Origin: an uncultured Gemmiger sp.
Lineage (GTDB): Bacteria; Bacillota; Clostridia; Oscillospirales; Ruminococcaceae
Assembly (NCBI GenBank): GCA_959018215.1
Contig: CAUEKL010000059.1
Coordinates: 1-11,422, forward strand
Length of the DNA: 11,422 nt
Reading direction: 5' to 3'
The position numbers were made by a program, and so were the translations under genes. Positions within the stretch are counted from its first letter, which is position 1. The number at the start of each line of letters is the position of its first letter. Below, one piece after another: positions 1 through 5,973 of this stretch. The notes under the pieces are model-generated. The model did not search any database and was not told the DNA's origin. It saw only the letters and a program-made list of their open reading frames with translations.

Positions 1-3
1 AAG
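1..3. repeat. Target site duplication AAG, left copy
   Basis: AAG directly precedes the TG end of the insertion sequence at base 4, and the same three bases follow the other end at 1730-1732. IS3-family elements make 3-4 bp duplications. The window starts at base 1, so a fourth duplicated base cannot be excluded. Confidence 0.75.
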
Positions 4-41
4 TGAACTGCTCCCCGTCAAGAGGACAGAGAAAAAATAAA
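4..41 (+). repeat. IS terminal inverted repeat, OrfB end (IRR)
   Basis: Read inward from base 4, this end matches the other end (read inward from 1729) at 26 of 38 positions. The best blocks are TGCTCCC near the tip and GACAG plus an A-tract deeper in. These are the expected transposase binding and cleavage regions. The tip block and the inner block match well while the middle does not, a common two-part layout in IS ends. The repeat also carries TTGACG reading outward, discussed in the findings as half of a junction promoter. Confidence 0.85.
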
Positions 42-79
42 ATTTCCCCGGCCAGCAACTCAATGTTGCTGGCCGCTTT
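42..79 (-). terminator. Stem-loop terminator after OrfB
   Basis: Perfect 11-bp stem (49-59 with 65-75) and loop TCAAT, beginning four bases after the OrfB stop codon. On the minus strand the stem is followed by GGGGAAA and then a T-rich run; on the plus strand by CTTTT. It may end transposase transcription and also reduce entry from the other side. The GGGGAAA gap before the T-rich run makes it a slightly imperfect intrinsic terminator. Confidence 0.6.
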
Positions 80-1012
80 TCATGCGGCAAGGTATAACTG
101 GTGTTTCTCCATTGGCGTCAGTACGCCTAAGTTGCGCTGTACTCTTCTGGTGTTGTAATAACGGATGTATTGTTCAATTGTCTGGATGAGTTCTTGCTTG
201 CAGGTAAAACGCCTGCCGTAATAGCGTTCCCGCTTCAGAATGCCCCAGAATCCCTCCATGGGGCCGTTGTCAATGCAGTGAGCTACACGGGACATACTCT
301 GAGTCATCCCAGCCTGTACGAGTTTGTGGTGGAAGGTTCTGCTTGTGTATTGGAACCCTCTGTCACTGTGAAACAGAGGGTGGGCGTTTGGATTCGCCTT
401 AACAGCTTTGTCAAAGGTTTTGTAAACGAGTGGATTATCATTGTGCTCACTTAGCACATACGACACAATACGCCTGTCACAGAGATCCAGAATAGCGCTC
501 AGATATAGCTTCCGCACCTCCATGCCCTCGTACCACTTGAATTCTGTTACATCGGTAAGCCATTTCTCATTTGGTTTCTCCGCATAGAATTGGCGGTCCA
601 GCAGATTTTCAGCAAGATACTGAGGACTTTTTGCCCGCCTGGTGCAGCCTCGATTATTGTACTTTACAGTGGAGCGGATATCTTTTGCCCGACAAATGCG
701 CAACACCCTTTTATCATTGACATAGATACCGTGGTCGTGACGCAGATCGTCATTAAGCCTCCGATAGCCTTTATCCGGACTCTCTGCATGGATTTTTTCA
801 ATCTTGTTGGCCAGTTGCTCATTCTCTGCAGCTCTGCAGCTCAGTTTTCCGGAAATCCATTTGTAGTAAGCTGAACGGGCTACATGGAGTAGATCACAGG
901 CTGCCTCAACAGGAAACCCGTATTCCTTATGGCACTCTTTAATGGCCGTATAAATGTGTCTCTGCCTTACTTCTGAGAGACATCTCTCCTCTCTACCTCG
1001 TCCAATTTTTTT
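80..1012 (-). CDS. IS3-family transposase OrfB (DDE integrase core), made by -1 frameshift
   Basis: Catalytic half of the transposase. The frame is open from the A7 slippage site to the TGA at 80-82 and gives 308 residues after the shift, normal for IS3 OrfB. An N-terminal HTH_21-like region (about 15-90) is followed by an rve integrase core. Counting from the ATT codon at 1006, the triad is D152 (TDVTEF), D215 (HSDRGFQY) and E251 (GPMEGFWGILKRE), i.e. DD35E, with K258 seven residues after the glutamate. The C-terminal YNTRRVQRNLGVLTPME is a family hallmark. No ATG lies between 1012 and 706. A GTG at 704-706 would start a protein lacking the N-terminal domain and is unlikely to be the real start. 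An ATT at 1004-1006 could act as a weak independent start, as described for IS911. Confidence 0.93.
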   Translation of the reverse strand, partial: KKIGRGREERCLSEVRQRHIYTAIKECHKEYGFPVEAACDLLHVARSAYYKWISGKLSCRAAENEQLANKIEKIHAESPDKGYRRLNDDLRHDHGIYVNDKRVLRICRAKDIRSTVKYNNRGCTRRAKSPQYLAENLLDRQFYAEKPNEKWLTDVTEFKWYEGMEVRKLYLSAILDLCDRRIVSYVLSEHNDNPLVYKTFDKAVKANPNAHPLFHSDRGFQYTSRTFHHKLVQAGMTQSMSRVAHCIDNGPMEGFWGILKRERYYGRRFTCKQELIQTIEQYIRYYNTRRVQRNLGVLTPMEKHQLYLAA

Positions 1013-1665
1013 AGTAGTGTATTCTCCATTTCCGCCAGATACAGTTTGTGCTTGAGCTGCTCTATCTCGATTTGCGCCTGTTCCAGTTCGGTACGGGGCG
1101 TTTGATCTTTCTTACGCTGACCACGCCGGTCTTGTAATCCTTCTTCTCCCATCTGTTCAAAACGAAGCGTCCAGGTACGGACTTGCTGGTAGCTTACCTG
1201 GTGTTTTAAGGCTACTTCTCCGTAATTCTTTCCACCGGCGATACATTCTCTGGCGATTTGAACTCGTTCCTCAAATGTGGTTTCTCGGCCCTGCTTCATG
1301 TAACTTCCTCCTCCAGAAAACTTTACGGAGTTGAAATCTCCATGAGCATTATACAACTTTACCCAGCTACTGAGCTGACAATCGTTTCGCAGCTTATATT
1401 TTTTGCTGATTTCTCTGAGAGAGCCTGCTCCAGACAGATATTCCTGTACAGCCTTCAATTTTAATTCCGGTGAATAGACTCTGTTCTGCTTATATGGCAA
1501 AAGTCCATCCACTCCTTCTGTTTCATACCTTGCGCTCCATCTATAGATTGTCGTTGCCCCAACTCCTGCATCCCGAGCCGCTTGGGCTAAGCTTATTTTC
1601 CCTTGCTGGTATTTCCTGATAATTTCGACTTTCTCTTCTGCGCTTAGCTTACTTTTTTGTGACAT
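967..1665 (-). CDS. IS3-family transposase OrfA (three helix-turn-helix modules plus leucine zipper)
   Basis: DNA-binding subunit of the transposase, 232 residues with the start chosen here. The ATG at 1665 follows AAGGGAG by a normal distance; an in-frame GTG at 1704 has no ribosome binding site. Three helix-turn-helix modules are visible: about residues 8-50 (ending IYRWSARYETEG), 60-105 (SLREISKKYKLR) and 130-178 (NYGEVALKHQVSYQQVRTW). A coiled coil at about 187-222 (LEQAQIEIEQLKHKLYLAEM) would allow dimerisation with OrfAB. IS150-type OrfA proteins usually have about 170 residues and two modules, so this is a longer version. The last codons overlap OrfB, and a -1 shift at A7 (1006-1012) would make an OrfAB fusion of about 528 residues. 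OrfA alone normally acts as a regulator in this family. Confidence 0.93.
   Translation of the reverse strand: MSQKSKLSAEEKVEIIRKYQQGKISLAQAARDAGVGATTIYRWSARYETEGVDGLLPYKQNRVYSPELKLKAVQEYLSGAGSLREISKKYKLRNDCQLSSWVKLYNAHGDFNSVKFSGGGSYMKQGRETTFEERVQIARECIAGGKNYGEVALKHQVSYQQVRTWTLRFEQMGEEGLQDRRGQRKKDQTPRTELEQAQIEIEQLKHKLYLAEMENTLLKKLDEVERRDVSQK
1006..1012 (-). promoter_or_regulatory. Programmed -1 frameshift site, A7 heptamer
   Basis: On the minus strand the OrfA frame reads CTA AAA AAA TTG. A one-base backward slip on the seven A residues gives AAA AAA ATT GGA, which continues straight into the OrfB frame. A AAA AAA is a classic IS3-family slippery heptamer. The OrfA stop (TAA, 967-969) lies 36 bases further on, so unslipped ribosomes make only OrfA. 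Confidence 0.85.
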
Positions 1666-1671
1666 ATAAAT

Positions 1672-1724
1672 TGCTCCCTTTATGATGACAGTTTGTTTTT
1701 TCACTGTCTCTCATAAAGGGAGCA
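1672..1724 (-). promoter_or_regulatory. Hairpin that would mask the orfA ribosome binding site
   Basis: Bases 1711-1724 are the exact reverse complement of 1672-1685 (14 of 14). Inside, 1703-1708 pairs with 1687-1692 (6 of 6), leaving a 10-base A-rich loop. In minus-strand RNA this is a roughly 20-bp stem whose 3' arm holds the AAGGGAG ribosome binding site of orfA. It would form only in RNA that starts upstream of about 1724, that is, in transcripts entering from the neighbouring L,D-transpeptidase gene. The pairing is read from the sequence; the regulatory role is inferred from similar designs known in IS10 and IS50. Confidence 0.65.
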
Positions 1725-1729
1725 TATCA
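1692..1729 (-). repeat. IS terminal inverted repeat, OrfA end (IRL)
   Basis: Read inward on the minus strand from 1729, it matches the opposite end at 26 of 38 positions, including TGCTCCC at positions 6-12 and an A6 tract at 29-34. It lies upstream of orfA, so it also forms part of the transposase gene leader. Its TGCTCCC block is complementary to the orfA ribosome binding site. Confidence 0.85.
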
Positions 1730-1732
1730 AAG
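1730..1732. repeat. Target site duplication AAG, right copy
   Basis: AAG directly follows the CA end of the element at 1729 and matches bases 1-3. It marks the insertion point, 20 bases from the stop codon of the L,D-transpeptidase gene. Confidence 0.75.
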
Positions 1733-1752
1733 ACTGTCTGCTTGTTTTTGTA

Positions 1753-2871
1753 TTATCCCCGCGGGGGCACAACGCTGGAATCGGTGCTGTAGCCCTGCAG
1801 GTCGGTGGGGGTCAGGCTGGAGGACCAGCGGCCGTCGGCCTGGGCGGCGTTCCATTCGTCCCAGGCGGCCTGGCTGCGGATGGCCGTGCCGCTCAGGTAT
1901 TTGTCGTCCCAGGGGTTGGCCGGGTCGGGGTCGGTGGGGTCCCAGCCCCGCAGGGTCTCGTCGGCGGGGTCGGTGTAGATGGTGCCGGGCTTGCCCATGG
2001 GGCCGGGGTCGTTCTCGTCGTCGTAGATGATGACCCGGGTGCCCAGTTCACAGTTGTCGTAGATCCACTTCACGTCCACCACGGCCAGCCGGATGCAGCC
2101 CAGGGATGCCAGGGTGCCCAGCTTGTTGTACTCGTCGTACTCCAAGTCATCCTTATGCTGGCTGTAGTAGGGTACGCTGTGGAAAAGGTAGGAATCCCAG
2201 ATGCGGGTGGAATACTGGCCGTACACGTTGCCGCTGAGCAGCCGCCAGGGGTAGTCCACCGGGGTGGCAAAGAAGCCCAGGGGGGTGTCCGACCCGCCGG
2301 AACACACCATGGCCATATAAGGCACGGTGTACCGCTTTTCCTCGTCCAGGGTGTAGACGGTGACGGTGGAGGCCGCCCGGTTTACCGCGATCAGGTAGGG
2401 AAAGCCTGCCTTCTCACTGACATTGATGCCTTCCCCCACAAAGAACTCGTCCGAGCTCAGCCGGTCCATCAGCTCCTTGCCCCGCTGGTTCCAGGTATCC
2501 GGGTCGGTGACCGTCGGCGCCGTGCCGGTGGTGTTGGCCGAGGCGGTGGCAGTGGCTTCGTCGATGCGGGCCTGGGCCGGGTCCGGGGTGGGCTCGGTCA
2601 CCGGGGCTTCGGCCTGTGCCCCGGCGGCCACGGCGTCGGAGGGGGTGTCCCCGGCGGGGGCGGTCTCCGGCTTGGGACGGTTCAGCAAAAAGAGTACGCT
2701 GGCGCAAATCAGGACGAACACGGCCAGGCAGCCGATCAGCCGTGCCCGTGCCTGACGGCGGCGGGCAGCCCGGCGGGCGGCGGCCCGCCGCTGGGCAAGG
2801 GAGGTCACCGGCTGCTGCCGGGCAGAGGATGCCCGGCCAGGGCGACGGTCGGGCTGGCGGGATGTAGGCAT
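1753..2871 (-). CDS. L,D-transpeptidase (YkuD domain), membrane-anchored
   Basis: Makes 3-3 cross-links in peptidoglycan, or attaches proteins to it, outside the membrane. 372 residues. A very basic Arg-rich N-terminus (1-44) precedes one membrane segment (about 45-64), so the protein is a type II membrane protein. A Pro/Ala/Thr-rich linker (about 66-125) follows. The YkuD domain spans about 155-285, with H231 (LFHSVPYY) and the catalytic motif SLGCIRLA with C259 and R261. The C-terminal Asp/Pro/Trp-rich tail (about 300-372) is not part of the usual domain. AAGGGGAG stands about six bases before the ATG. The gene is about 100 bp downstream of the aminotransferase and may have its own weak promoter (TATACT at 2922-2927, poor -35). 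An IS begins 23 bp after its stop codon, so its native terminator is probably displaced. Confidence 0.93.
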   Translation of the reverse strand: MPTSRQPDRRPGRASSARQQPVTSLAQRRAAARRAARRRQARARLIGCLAVFVLICASVLFLLNRPKPETAPAGDTPSDAVAAGAQAEAPVTEPTPDPAQARIDEATATASANTTGTAPTVTDPDTWNQRGKELMDRLSSDEFFVGEGINVSEKAGFPYLIAVNRAASTVTVYTLDEEKRYTVPYMAMVCSGGSDTPLGFFATPVDYPWRLLSGNVYGQYSTRIWDSYLFHSVPYYSQHKDDLEYDEYNKLGTLASLGCIRLAVVDVKWIYDNCELGTRVIIYDDENDPGPMGKPGTIYTDPADETLRGWDPTDPDPANPWDDKYLSGTAIRSQAAWDEWNAAQADGRWSSSLTPTDLQGYSTDSSVVPPRG

Positions 2872-2897
2872 AAAAAACTCCCCTTTTCGGTGTGGAT

Positions 2898-2917
2898 GGG
2901 GAAGCGCAAAGCTCCCC
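2898..2917 (-). other. Small hairpin in the leader of the L,D-transpeptidase gene
   Basis: GGGG-AGC pairs with GCT-CCCC with one bulged A and a five-base loop. It lies in the 100-bp gap between the aminotransferase stop and the transpeptidase start. No T-run follows, so it is not a good intrinsic terminator. Nothing else was recognised in this gap except a TATACT on the minus strand at 2922-2927 without a convincing -35. Confidence 0.3.
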
Positions 2918-2971
2918 TGTCAGTATATGCGGCGGAAGGGGGAAAACGGGAAACTGCCAGCATTTACCGGC

Positions 2972-4162
2972 TCAGCGGCCGTAGCAGTCCCGCACAAAGC
3001 GGCGCAGGGCTTCAAAGCTGCGCTCCACCTTTTCGGTCTCGATGCAGTAGGCCATGCGGAAATACCCCGGGCAGCCGAAGCCGTCGCCGGGAACCAGGGC
3101 CAGGTCGTATTCCTGGGCCTTGCGGCAGAAGGCGGTGGCGTCCGCCTCCAGGGCCTTGGGGAAGATGTAGAAGGTGCCGCCCGGCTTGAGCACCGTGAAG
3201 CCCAGGCGCACCAGTTCGGCGTAGATCAGCTCCATGTTGCGCTCATACACCGAAAGATCGCTGGTCACGTCCAGACATTCGGCCACCGCCAGCTGGATCA
3301 GGCTGGGCGGGCAGTTGTGGCCGGTGCCGCGGCTGATCTGGCCGCACATGGGCACGATGAGCTCGGCCTTTTCGCAGGCCGGGTTGGCGGCCACATAGCC
3401 GATGCGCTCCCCGGGCAGGGAGAGGCTCTTGCTGAAGGAGTAGCAGGTCAGGGTGTCGGGGTAATAGGCGGCGGGGTGCTGCTGGGCAGCGCCGCCGAAG
3501 ACGATCTCCCGGTAGGGTTCGTCGGAGATCAGGAAGATGTGGTGCCCGAACCTGGCCGAAGCTGCCTGCAGGCAGGCGGCCAGGTTCCGCAGGGTCTCGG
3601 GGCTGTAGGCCACGCCGGAAGGGTTGTTGGGGGTGTTGATGAGCACCGCGGCGGTGTCCTGGTCCAGCAGGGCTTCCAGGCCGTCAAAGTCGATCTGGAA
3701 ATCCTGCACCCGGGGGGGCACCACCCGCAGGGTCATGCCCGCGCCCTCCACATAGGGGGTGTACTCCGAGAAGAAGGGGGCAAAGGTGATGATGTTCTGC
3801 CCCGGCACCCCCACGCAGCGCAGGGCATGGGCCAGGGCCCCGGCGGCGCCGGTGGTCATGAAGATGTGGTCGGCGGTGTAGGGCACCCCGAAACGGCTGC
3901 GCAGGTTTTCGGCCACGGCGGCCCGCACCGAAGGGATGGTCAGGGTGGGGCTGTAGCCGTGCAGGGTCACCGGGTCACAGGTCTGCAGCAGGTGTAGCAT
4001 GGTCTGGGTGAACTTGGGCGGGCAGGGAACGCTGGGATTGCCCAGAGAATAGTCAAAGACGTTTTCGTACCCGATCTCCTTGCCCCGGGCGGTGCTCCAT
4101 TCGGACAGCTGCCGGATGACCGACTTGCCGCCCAGCATATCCACATAGTGTTGTGCGATCAT
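2972..4162 (-). CDS. Pyridoxal phosphate-dependent aminotransferase (fold type I, class I/II)
   Basis: Moves amino groups between an amino acid and a 2-oxo acid in the cytoplasm. 396 residues, the usual length. Key features: NTPNNPSG (176-183), SDEPYRE with D214 (pyridine nitrogen) and Y217, the PLP lysine K245 in YSFSKSLSLPGERIG, R253, and the carboxylate-binding R369 in GYFRMAYC. The frame is open 66 codons further upstream, but that part overlaps the phosphatase gene and reads as low-complexity noise. The ATG at 4162 has GGAAAGGGG ten bases before it. It starts 25 bases after the phosphatase stop, so the two are probably one operon. The substrate is not clear from the sequence; aspartate, alanine or aromatic amino acids are possible. 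Confidence 0.9.
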   Translation of the reverse strand: MIAQHYVDMLGGKSVIRQLSEWSTARGKEIGYENVFDYSLGNPSVPCPPKFTQTMLHLLQTCDPVTLHGYSPTLTIPSVRAAVAENLRSRFGVPYTADHIFMTTGAAGALAHALRCVGVPGQNIITFAPFFSEYTPYVEGAGMTLRVVPPRVQDFQIDFDGLEALLDQDTAAVLINTPNNPSGVAYSPETLRNLAACLQAASARFGHHIFLISDEPYREIVFGGAAQQHPAAYYPDTLTCYSFSKSLSLPGERIGYVAANPACEKAELIVPMCGQISRGTGHNCPPSLIQLAVAECLDVTSDLSVYERNMELIYAELVRLGFTVLKPGGTFYIFPKALEADATAFCRKAQEYDLALVPGDGFGCPGYFRMAYCIETEKVERSFEALRRFVRDCYGR

Positions 4163-4187
4163 ACAGATGATACCCCTTTCCGTTTGC

Positions 4188-4853
4188 TCAGCGGCCGGTG
4201 CGGCCCAGCACGATCTGTTCCAGTTGTTCGGCGTCGGCGGCCAGGTATCTGGCGCCGGCCTGTTCCAGTTCCTCCCTGGTCCGGAAGCCCCACAGCACCC
4301 CGCAGCCGTCCAGGTCCGCATTGCCCGCCGTCTGCATGTCCACGTTGCTGTCCCCCACATAGAGGGTGTCGGCCGGGTCGGCCTTCAGAAAGGCCAGCAG
4401 GGCTTTGGTGCCTTCCGGCGCGGGCTTGGTGGGCACTTCGGGCCGCTGGCCCCGCACCACCGCAAAGAGGGAAGAATCAAAGTAATCGGCCACCACGGCC
4501 TGGGCCAGGGCGTCCGCCTTGTTGGAAAACACCGCCATCTGCACCCCGGCGGCGTGCAGATGCCGCAGCATGGCCTCGATGCCGGGGTAGGGGGCGGTTT
4601 TGTCCCGCATGTGGGCGCCGTAGTCGGCCTTGAACCAGTCCAGCGCCGCGGCCAGGATCTCCGGCGTGCGCTGCTCCGGCGGGGCCAGGCGTTCGATGAG
4701 TTTGGGGATGCCGTTGCCCACAAAATAGCGGTAGGCGTCCACGGGATGCTGCTCCCAGCCCTGATGGGCACACAGCCGGTTTCCGGCGTCGGCCAGGTCG
4801 TCCAGCGTGTTGAGCAACGTGCCGTCCAGATCAAAGATTACGGTCTTGTACAT
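4188..4853 (-). CDS. HAD-family phosphatase, phosphoglycolate phosphatase-like
   Basis: Haloacid dehalogenase superfamily hydrolase, probably acting on a small phosphate ester in the cytoplasm. 221 residues. All four HAD motifs are present: FDLDGT with nucleophile D8 and D10, VFSNK with S110, K143 in TKPAPE, and YVGDSNVDM with D168 and D172. The helical cap lies between motifs I and II (about 15-85), as in the Gph/PGMB subfamily. I chose the ATG at 4851-4853 because AGAGGTGG lies just before it; a GTG three codons upstream would sit on top of that site. First gene of a likely two-gene operon with the aminotransferase. Substrate uncertain: Gph-like proteins include phosphoglycolate phosphatases, PPases and sugar phosphatases. 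Confidence 0.88.
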   Translation of the reverse strand: MYKTVIFDLDGTLLNTLDDLADAGNRLCAHQGWEQHPVDAYRYFVGNGIPKLIERLAPPEQRTPEILAAALDWFKADYGAHMRDKTAPYPGIEAMLRHLHAAGVQMAVFSNKADALAQAVVADYFDSSLFAVVRGQRPEVPTKPAPEGTKALLAFLKADPADTLYVGDSNVDMQTAGNADLDGCGVLWGFRTREELEQAGARYLAADAEQLEQIVLGRTGR

Positions 4854-4884
4854 ACTTTCCACCTCTGAGAATCCTTTCGGAATC

Positions 4885-4914
4885 CTTATGTGTTCATTAT
4901 ACCCCGGCTGTCAA
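4885..4914 (-). promoter_or_regulatory. Probable promoter of the phosphatase-aminotransferase operon
   Basis: Minus strand: a perfect TTGACA (4909-4914) with CATAAG (4885-4890) at 18 bases. A perfect TATAAT at 4896-4901 is also present but too close to this TTGACA to pair with it, and has only poor -35 matches. One of these two -10 elements probably serves the operon. Confidence 0.45.
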
Positions 4915-4948
4915 TCGGGACGGGATTTGTAAAAGGTGGAAAAACGGG

Positions 4949-4977
4949 GTGCCAAACGCATAAAAATATGGTATGAT
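4949..4977 (+). promoter_or_regulatory. Probable uppP promoter
   Basis: GTGCCA (4949-4954), a 17-base spacer and TATGAT (4972-4977). This puts the start of transcription about 20 bases before the uppP ATG, with the GGGGGA ribosome binding site at 4991-4996 just inside the leader. Confidence 0.5.
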
Positions 4978-5004
4978 AAGGGATGCAATAGGGGGACATA
5001 AACA

Positions 5005-5889
5005 ATGGATGTATTGATGGAAATTCTCAAAGCCGTGGTATACGGCGTCATTGAGGGCGTGACCGAATGGCTGCCCATCTCCAGCACGGGACACATGATC
5101 CTGGCCGAGCAGGTACTGAAATTCCAGTTCAGCGAAGCCTTCATGTCCATGTTCCGGGTGGTCATCCAGCTGGGTGCCATCCTGGCGGTGCTGGTGCTCT
5201 ACTTCAAAAAGCTGTGGCCCTTCTGTGTGGACAACGGGCGGGACAGCGGCTTCGGCCGGCATTTCCGCTGGCCGGTGGTGCGGCTGTGGTGCAAGATCAT
5301 CGTGGCCTGCCTGCCCGCGGCGGTGCTGGGCTTCCTGCTGGACGACTGGCTGGACGCCCACCTGTACAACAGCATCACGGTGGCCGCTATGCTCATCGTC
5401 TACGGCGTGGCCTTCATCCTCATCGAGCGCCGCCCCCGTCCGCCTCGGACCACCAAGCTCAGCCACATCGGCTACAAACAGGCTTTCCAGGTGGGCGCCT
5501 GGCAGGTGCTGGCCATGATCCCCGGCACCTCCCGCAGCGGCGCCACCATCCTGGGCGGTATGCTGTGCGGCCTGTCCCGGCCCTGCGCCTCCCAGTTCAC
5601 CTTCTTTTTGGCTATCCCGGTCATGGCCGGAGCCAGCGGCCTGAAGCTGGTCAAGTTCTTCCTGGACGGCAACACCCTCACCGGCATCGAGATCCTGGTG
5701 CTGCTGGTGGGCTGCGTGGTGGCCTTCCTGGTGTCCATGCTGGCCATCCGCTTCCTCATGGACTATGTCAAGCGCCACACCTTCACCGTCTTTGGCTGGT
5801 ACCGCATCGCCCTGGGCGCTGTGGTGCTGATCATCTGGCTGGTGCAGACCTTTGTGCTCAAGGCACCTGCCGCCCCGGCGGCCGCCTGA
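5005..5889 (+). CDS. uppP: Undecaprenyl-diphosphatase (UppP/BacA)
   Basis: Integral membrane enzyme that dephosphorylates undecaprenyl diphosphate to recycle the lipid carrier for peptidoglycan and other wall polymers; overproduction gives bacitracin resistance in other species. 294 residues, slightly longer than the usual 265-280. The first conserved block holds E17, E21, S27 and H30 in EGVTEWLPISSTGH, at the same numbers as in the E. coli enzyme. The second block, PGTSRSGAT, holds R177. Several hydrophobic membrane segments follow throughout, and an Ala/Pro-rich tail ends the protein. The usual SRxxAAEFSF block reads SRPCASQFTFFLAIP here, a mild departure. The ATG is preceded by GGGGGA. Transcribed alone, divergent from the phosphatase operon. 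Confidence 0.96.
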   Translation: MDVLMEILKAVVYGVIEGVTEWLPISSTGHMILAEQVLKFQFSEAFMSMFRVVIQLGAILAVLVLYFKKLWPFCVDNGRDSGFGRHFRWPVVRLWCKIIVACLPAAVLGFLLDDWLDAHLYNSITVAAMLIVYGVAFILIERRPRPPRTTKLSHIGYKQAFQVGAWQVLAMIPGTSRSGATILGGMLCGLSRPCASQFTFFLAIPVMAGASGLKLVKFFLDGNTLTGIEILVLLVGCVVAFLVSMLAIRFLMDYVKRHTFTVFGWYRIALGAVVLIIWLVQTFVLKAPAAPAAA

Positions 5890-5912
5890 ACCGGCGCTCG
5901 GTCACAGGATAC

Positions 5913-5965
5913 AAAAAAAGACCCGCTCTGCCGGTTGGCAGGGCGGGTCTTGCTGTTTTGTTTTT
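5913..5965. terminator. Bidirectional terminator between uppP and the convergent secreted-protein gene
   Basis: A 15-bp stem (5918-5932 with 5937-5951, one G-T pair) and a GGTT loop. The plus side is followed by TGCTGTTTTGTTTTT. On the minus side the stem is followed by TTTTTTTG. It therefore serves both uppP, whose stop is at 5889, and the minus-strand gene ending at 5974. Confidence 0.9.
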
Positions 5966-5973
5966 CAGAGCCA

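Larger units (their letters stand above)
4..1729 (-). mobile_element. Complete IS3-family (IS150-like) insertion sequence
   Basis: A 1726-bp element whose ends are TG (4-5) and CA (1728-1729). Its two ends form imperfect inverted repeats, and AAG occurs immediately outside both ends (1-3 and 1730-1732), a 3-bp target duplication as usual for this family. It carries OrfA and OrfB on the minus strand, overlapping at an A7 slippage site, and both reading frames are unbroken. The base composition is clearly lower in GC than the flanking genes, which fits recent acquisition. It is longer than the common 1.2-1.5 kb IS3 elements because OrfA has an extra helix-turn-helix module. A stem-loop just past OrfB may end transcription. 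The element looks competent for transposition. The exact IS name cannot be given without a database. Confidence 0.95.

Noticed and set aside
80..706. OrfB as a short separate gene or broken transposase
   Set aside because: The frame is open all the way from the A7 slippage site at 1006-1012, so OrfB is full length and made by frameshifting.
1780..2000. GGTCGG/GGTGGGG-rich stretch as a tandem repeat or CRISPR
   Set aside because: No regular repeat unit or spacers; it is the complement of Asp/Pro-rich codons in the transpeptidase tail.
2155..3997. Plus-strand open frames opposite the L,D-transpeptidase and aminotransferase
   Set aside because: Gly/Arg/Pro-rich shadows that cross the boundary between two minus-strand genes with clear catalytic motifs.
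4163..4360. N-terminal extension of the aminotransferase
   Set aside because: The extra 66 residues overlap the phosphatase gene and look like out-of-frame translation; a ribosome binding site precedes the ATG at 4162.
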